Source of the DNA: Streptomyces europaeiscabiei
GTDB lineage: Bacteria > Actinomycetota > Actinomycetes > Streptomycetales > Streptomycetaceae
Assembly (NCBI RefSeq): GCF_036346855.1
Contig: NZ_CP107841.1
Span: forward strand, 2,732,001 to 2,796,000
DNA: 64,000 nt
Reading direction: 5' to 3'
In this document: piece by piece, positions 61,500 through 64,000 of the stretch
How positions within the stretch are numbered: the first letter of the stretch is position 1
Layout of the letters: every line of letters starts with the position of its first letter
The notes under the pieces: model-generated
The model's database searches: none
Told to the model about the DNA's origin: nothing
Seen by the model: only the letters and a program-made list of their open reading frames with translations
Made by a program: the position numbers and the translations under genes

Positions 61500-63020
61500 T
61501 CATCCCTGGGTCTGCTGGATAGCTTCGCGAAGCACCTGGCGGTCGTCGAAGGGACGTACCACGCCGGCGATGTCCTGGCCCTGCTCGTGGCCCTTGCCCG
61601 CGACCAGCACGGTGTCGCCCGGCTGCGCGCGGGCCACCGCCGCGGCGATCGCGGCGGCCCGGTCCTCGAAGAGGAGGACCTCGCCGCGCTCGTGCGCCGG
61701 CACGGACGCCGCGCCTTCGAGCATCGTCGCGAGGATCGCCAGGGGGTCTTCGGAACGGGGGTTGTCGGAGGTGAGTACGGCGGTGTCGGAGAGCCGGGCC
61801 ATGGCGGCGCCCATCGGCACGCGTTTGGTCCTGTCCCGGTCACCGCCGCAGCCGAGCACGACGTGCAGGCTGCCCTCGGTGACCTTGCGCAGCGCCTTGA
61901 GGACCGACTCGACGGCGTCCGTCTTGTGGGCGTAGTCGACGACCGCGAGGTACGGCTGCCCGGCGTCCACGCGCTCCAGCCGGCCCGGCACACCCGGTAC
62001 GGCGGCGATGCCGTCGGCGGCGGTCTGCGGGTCGATCCCGGCGACGGCCAGCGCGGCGACGGCCGCCAGGGTGTTGGCGACGTTGAAGGTGCCCGGCAGC
62101 GGCGACCTGGCAGTGATCCGCTCGCCCTTGGGCCCGACCACCGTGAACGTCGAGTCCATCGGCCCGACCTGGACGTCCTCGGCGCGCCAGTCGGCGTCCG
62201 GGTGCCCCTCGGCGGAGAAGGTGACGACCGGGACCGTGGCTTCGTCGACGAGTCGGCGGCCGTACTCGTCGTCGAGGTTGACGACGCCGAGCCTGCTGCG
62301 TTCCGGTGTGAAGAGCCGCGCCTTGGCCTGGAAGTAGTCCTCCATGCCGGAGTGGAACTCCATGTGCTCCGGGCTGAGGTTGTTGAAGACCGCCACGTCG
62401 AAGACGCAGCCGTCGACCCGGCCGAGGACCAGCGCGTGGCTGGAGACCTCCATGACGACCGAGTCGACACCGCGTTCACGCATGACCGCGAACAGGGCCT
62501 GGAGGTCGGTGGCCTCGGGGGTGGTCCGCTCGGACTTGATGCGCTCGTCGCCGATACGCATCTCGACCGTGCCGATGAGTCCCGTGGAGCGCACGGTCCG
62601 CAGACCGCCCTCGACGAGGTACGCGGTGGTGGTCTTGCCGGAGGTGCCGGTGATGCCGATCTGGAGCAGGTCACGGCCCGGGTGACCGTAGATCGTGGCC
62701 GCCAGCTCGCCCATCCGCGCGCGCGGGTTCTCCACGACGAGCGCGGGGAGCCCGGCGGCGGCGACGCGCTCGGCGCCGCTCGGGTCGGTGAGCACGGCGA
62801 CGGCGCCGAGGCCGACCGCCTGGTCCACGAAGTCGGCGCCGTGCAGACGGGCACCGGGCAGGGCGGCGTACACGTCGCCGGGGCGGACGGCCCGCGAGTC
62901 ATGGGTGATGCCCGTGACCTGAGCGGCGCTCCCCGGCTGTTCGGCACCCACCTGGCCGGCGAGCTCCGCGAGGGGTGTGGCGGAGACCTGGATCGGCCTG
63001 GGCGGTCCCGGATATGTCAC
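61500..63020 (-). CDS. murE: UDP-MurNAc-L-Ala-D-Glu:diaminopimelate ligase MurE
   Basis: MurE adds the third peptide residue, LL-diaminopimelate in streptomycetes. The 506-residue ligase has ITHDSRAVRPGDVYAALPG near 38-56, the P-loop ITGTSGKTTTAYLVEGGL near 120-137, FNNLSPEHMEFH near 195-206, and the substrate motif DNPRSEDP near 410-417, whose Asp-Asn-Pro-Arg identifies the diaminopimelate type rather than the lysine type. The GTG at 63020 has AAGGA eight bases upstream. The frame stays open to an ATG at 63221 that would add a 67-residue Pro-rich extension. Confidence 0.96.
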   Translation of the reverse strand: MTYPGPPRPIQVSATPLAELAGQVGAEQPGSAAQVTGITHDSRAVRPGDVYAALPGARLHGADFVDQAVGLGAVAVLTDPSGAERVAAAGLPALVVENPRARMGELAATIYGHPGRDLLQIGITGTSGKTTTAYLVEGGLRTVRSTGLIGTVEMRIGDERIKSERTTPEATDLQALFAVMRERGVDSVVMEVSSHALVLGRVDGCVFDVAVFNNLSPEHMEFHSGMEDYFQAKARLFTPERSRLGVVNLDDEYGRRLVDEATVPVVTFSAEGHPDADWRAEDVQVGPMDSTFTVVGPKGERITARSPLPGTFNVANTLAAVAALAVAGIDPQTAADGIAAVPGVPGRLERVDAGQPYLAVVDYAHKTDAVESVLKALRKVTEGSLHVVLGCGGDRDRTKRVPMGAAMARLSDTAVLTSDNPRSEDPLAILATMLEGAASVPAHERGEVLLFEDRAAAIAAAVARAQPGDTVLVAGKGHEQGQDIAGVVRPFDDRQVLREAIQQTQG

Positions 63021-63293
63021 GGGAACGTCCTTCTGGGTGGTTTGGGACTGATCAGCGTGTGGCACGGCGGTGAGCGTACCGGGCGTACCCCCGCCGGAGC
63101 TAAAGAGGAGCCCGCCCGGAGCGCGGTCCGGCACGGGTGGTGGTGGCACACGGGTGGGCGGGGGTTTGTGCGCGCGGGGCTGTGAGGCGTGGTTCCCGGG
63201 GTCGGGAGTGATCATGGTCACGAGTCGGTTCCTGGCTGGTTGCGCTGATCGGCGGTGATCAGGAGGGGGTCAGGAGGCGGGTCAGGAGGCTGG
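63021..63293 (-). other. Intergenic or N-terminal-extension region before murE
   Basis: About 270 bases between ftsI and murE. The murE frame remains open on the minus strand to an ATG at 63221, where it would encode a Pro/Thr/Gly-rich head, so part of this may be coding. A short direct repeat of GTCAGGAGG-like units is visible at about 63262-63297, next to the ftsI stop. No promoter was assigned. Confidence 0.5.
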
Positions 63294-64000
63294 TCAGGGT
63301 GTGAAGGCGACGGGCAGGTTCGCGGGCTTCGCCCCGGTGGGCGGGACCTGGAGGGTCTTCAGGGCGAACTCCATGACCTCCTTGTAGATGGGTCCACAGA
63401 TCTGGCCGCCGAAGTAGTTGCCCTTGGTGGCGTTCTGGATCGCGCAGTAGACGGTGATCCTCGGGTTGTCGGCGGGCGCGAACCCGGCGAACGACGAGGT
63501 GTAGCCGCGGTATCTGCCGGTGGCCGGATCCACACGGTTGGCCGTACCCGTCTTGCCCGCGACCCGGTAGCCGGGGATACGCGCCTTGGTGCCCGTGCCC
63601 TCCTCGTCGTCCACGACGGACTCCAGCATCCGGGCGAGGGTCTTCGCCGTCTTCTCGCTCACGACCCGGGTCTTCTCGGGCTTCTTGGCGGGAGTGAAGC
63701 GGCCGTCCGGCCCCTTGGTGCCTCTTACGAGGGTCGGTTCGACGCGTACACCGCCGTTGGCGATCGTCGAGTAGACGGAGGTCGCCTGCATGGCGTTCAT
63801 CGACACGCCCTGACCGAAAGGGATCGTGTACTGCTGCGAGGTCGACCAGTCGCCGGGCGCGGCGAGGATGCCCTTGGTCTCGCCGGGGAAGTCGAGGCCC
63901 GTGTAGCCGCCGATGCCGAACTTGCGCAGGTACGAGTACAGGATCTTGTTGGACTCGCGCTGGTTCCCGCCGAGTTCGCCGGTGGCGAGGATGGTGCCGA
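63294..64000 (-). CDS. ftsI: Septal penicillin-binding protein FtsI/PBP3 (partial, N-terminus off the right edge)
   Basis: FtsI is the class B transpeptidase that crosslinks septal peptidoglycan with FtsW. Only about 235 C-terminal residues are visible, from the transpeptidase domain. They include LDFPGETKGILAAPGDW, the TIPFGQGVSMNAMQ segment and the KTG active-site box in RVAGKTGTANRVDP. The final YKEVMEFALKTLQVPP is typical of the C-terminal end. The active-site SxxK and SxN motifs lie outside the window. It is the most upstream gene of the mur/fts run seen here. Confidence 0.93.
   Translation of the reverse strand, partial: GTILATGELGGNQRESNKILYSYLRKFGIGGYTGLDFPGETKGILAAPGDWSTSQQYTIPFGQGVSMNAMQATSVYSTIANGGVRVEPTLVRGTKGPDGRFTPAKKPEKTRVVSEKTAKTLARMLESVVDDEEGTGTKARIPGYRVAGKTGTANRVDPATGRYRGYTSSFAGFAPADNPRITVYCAIQNATKGNYFGGQICGPIYKEVMEFALKTLQVPPTGAKPANLPVAFTP

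Overview
The window is a segment of a very GC-rich actinobacterial chromosome, most probably Streptomyces. The evidence is the third-position G/C bias, the frequent GTG starts, the four-base ATGA/GTGA overlaps inside operons, the bifunctional PriA in place of separate HisA and TrpF, a TrpM-type small protein in the trp cluster, and the gene order trp - his - dnaE - ileS - divIVA/ftsZ/mur. No genus-level marker such as 16S rRNA is present, so the assignment rests on gene content and order. No tRNA, rRNA, CRISPR array, insertion sequence or prophage gene was seen. This is core chromosome with a few accessory-looking genes.

Region 1 (1-9000, mostly minus strand) holds lgt (cut by the left edge), a membrane-anchored DsbA-like protein, and two tryptophan blocks. 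trpC-trpM-trpB-trpA ends at a hairpin after trpA. hisI-trpE, a Trp-associated membrane protein and an HGxxPAAW protein end at an 18-bp hairpin. Region 2 (9071-15529) is the histidine operon hisD-hisC-hisB-small membrane protein-hisH-priA-ridA-hisF, with many overlapping stops and starts. priA supplies both the HisA and TrpF steps. trpD and trpG are not in the window.

Region 3 (15.7-24.5 kb) has a beta-helix-like membrane protein, a helical repeat protein, a LON-substrate-binding-domain protein, a YbaK deacylase, an ABC-2 exporter with an adjoining membrane protein, a NYN-domain protein and a tiny basic protein. Region 4 (24.6-41.5 kb) has dnaE (the replicative polymerase), a DUF2252 protein, a second DsbA-like protein, a lipoprotein, a giant LuxR-type regulator with an in-frame 12-bp minisatellite, a Tat-exported PhoD phosphatase, a dienelactone-hydrolase-like protein, an MscS channel and a Na+/H+ antiporter.

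Region 5 (41.5-48.4 kb) has a GNAT enzyme, an RluD-type pseudouridine synthase, lspA, a TraR/DksA zinc finger with a lysine/alanine-rich tail, and ileS behind a T-box leader whose final hairpin covers the ileS ribosome-binding site. Region 6 (48.8-64 kb, all minus strand) is the division and cell-wall cluster: divIVA, yggT, sepF, yggS, pgeF, ftsZ, ftsQ, murG, ftsW, murD, mraY, murF, murE and a partial ftsI. Lgt and LspA are both encoded here, so two lipoprotein-maturation steps sit in the window, as does one predicted lipoprotein.

I found no convincing new multi-gene system. The most interesting uncharacterised items are the beta-helix membrane protein and its neighbour beside the his operon, the trp-linked membrane proteins, the EASR minisatellite in the LuxR regulator, the DksA/histone-like fusion and several very small conserved-looking proteins inside operons.
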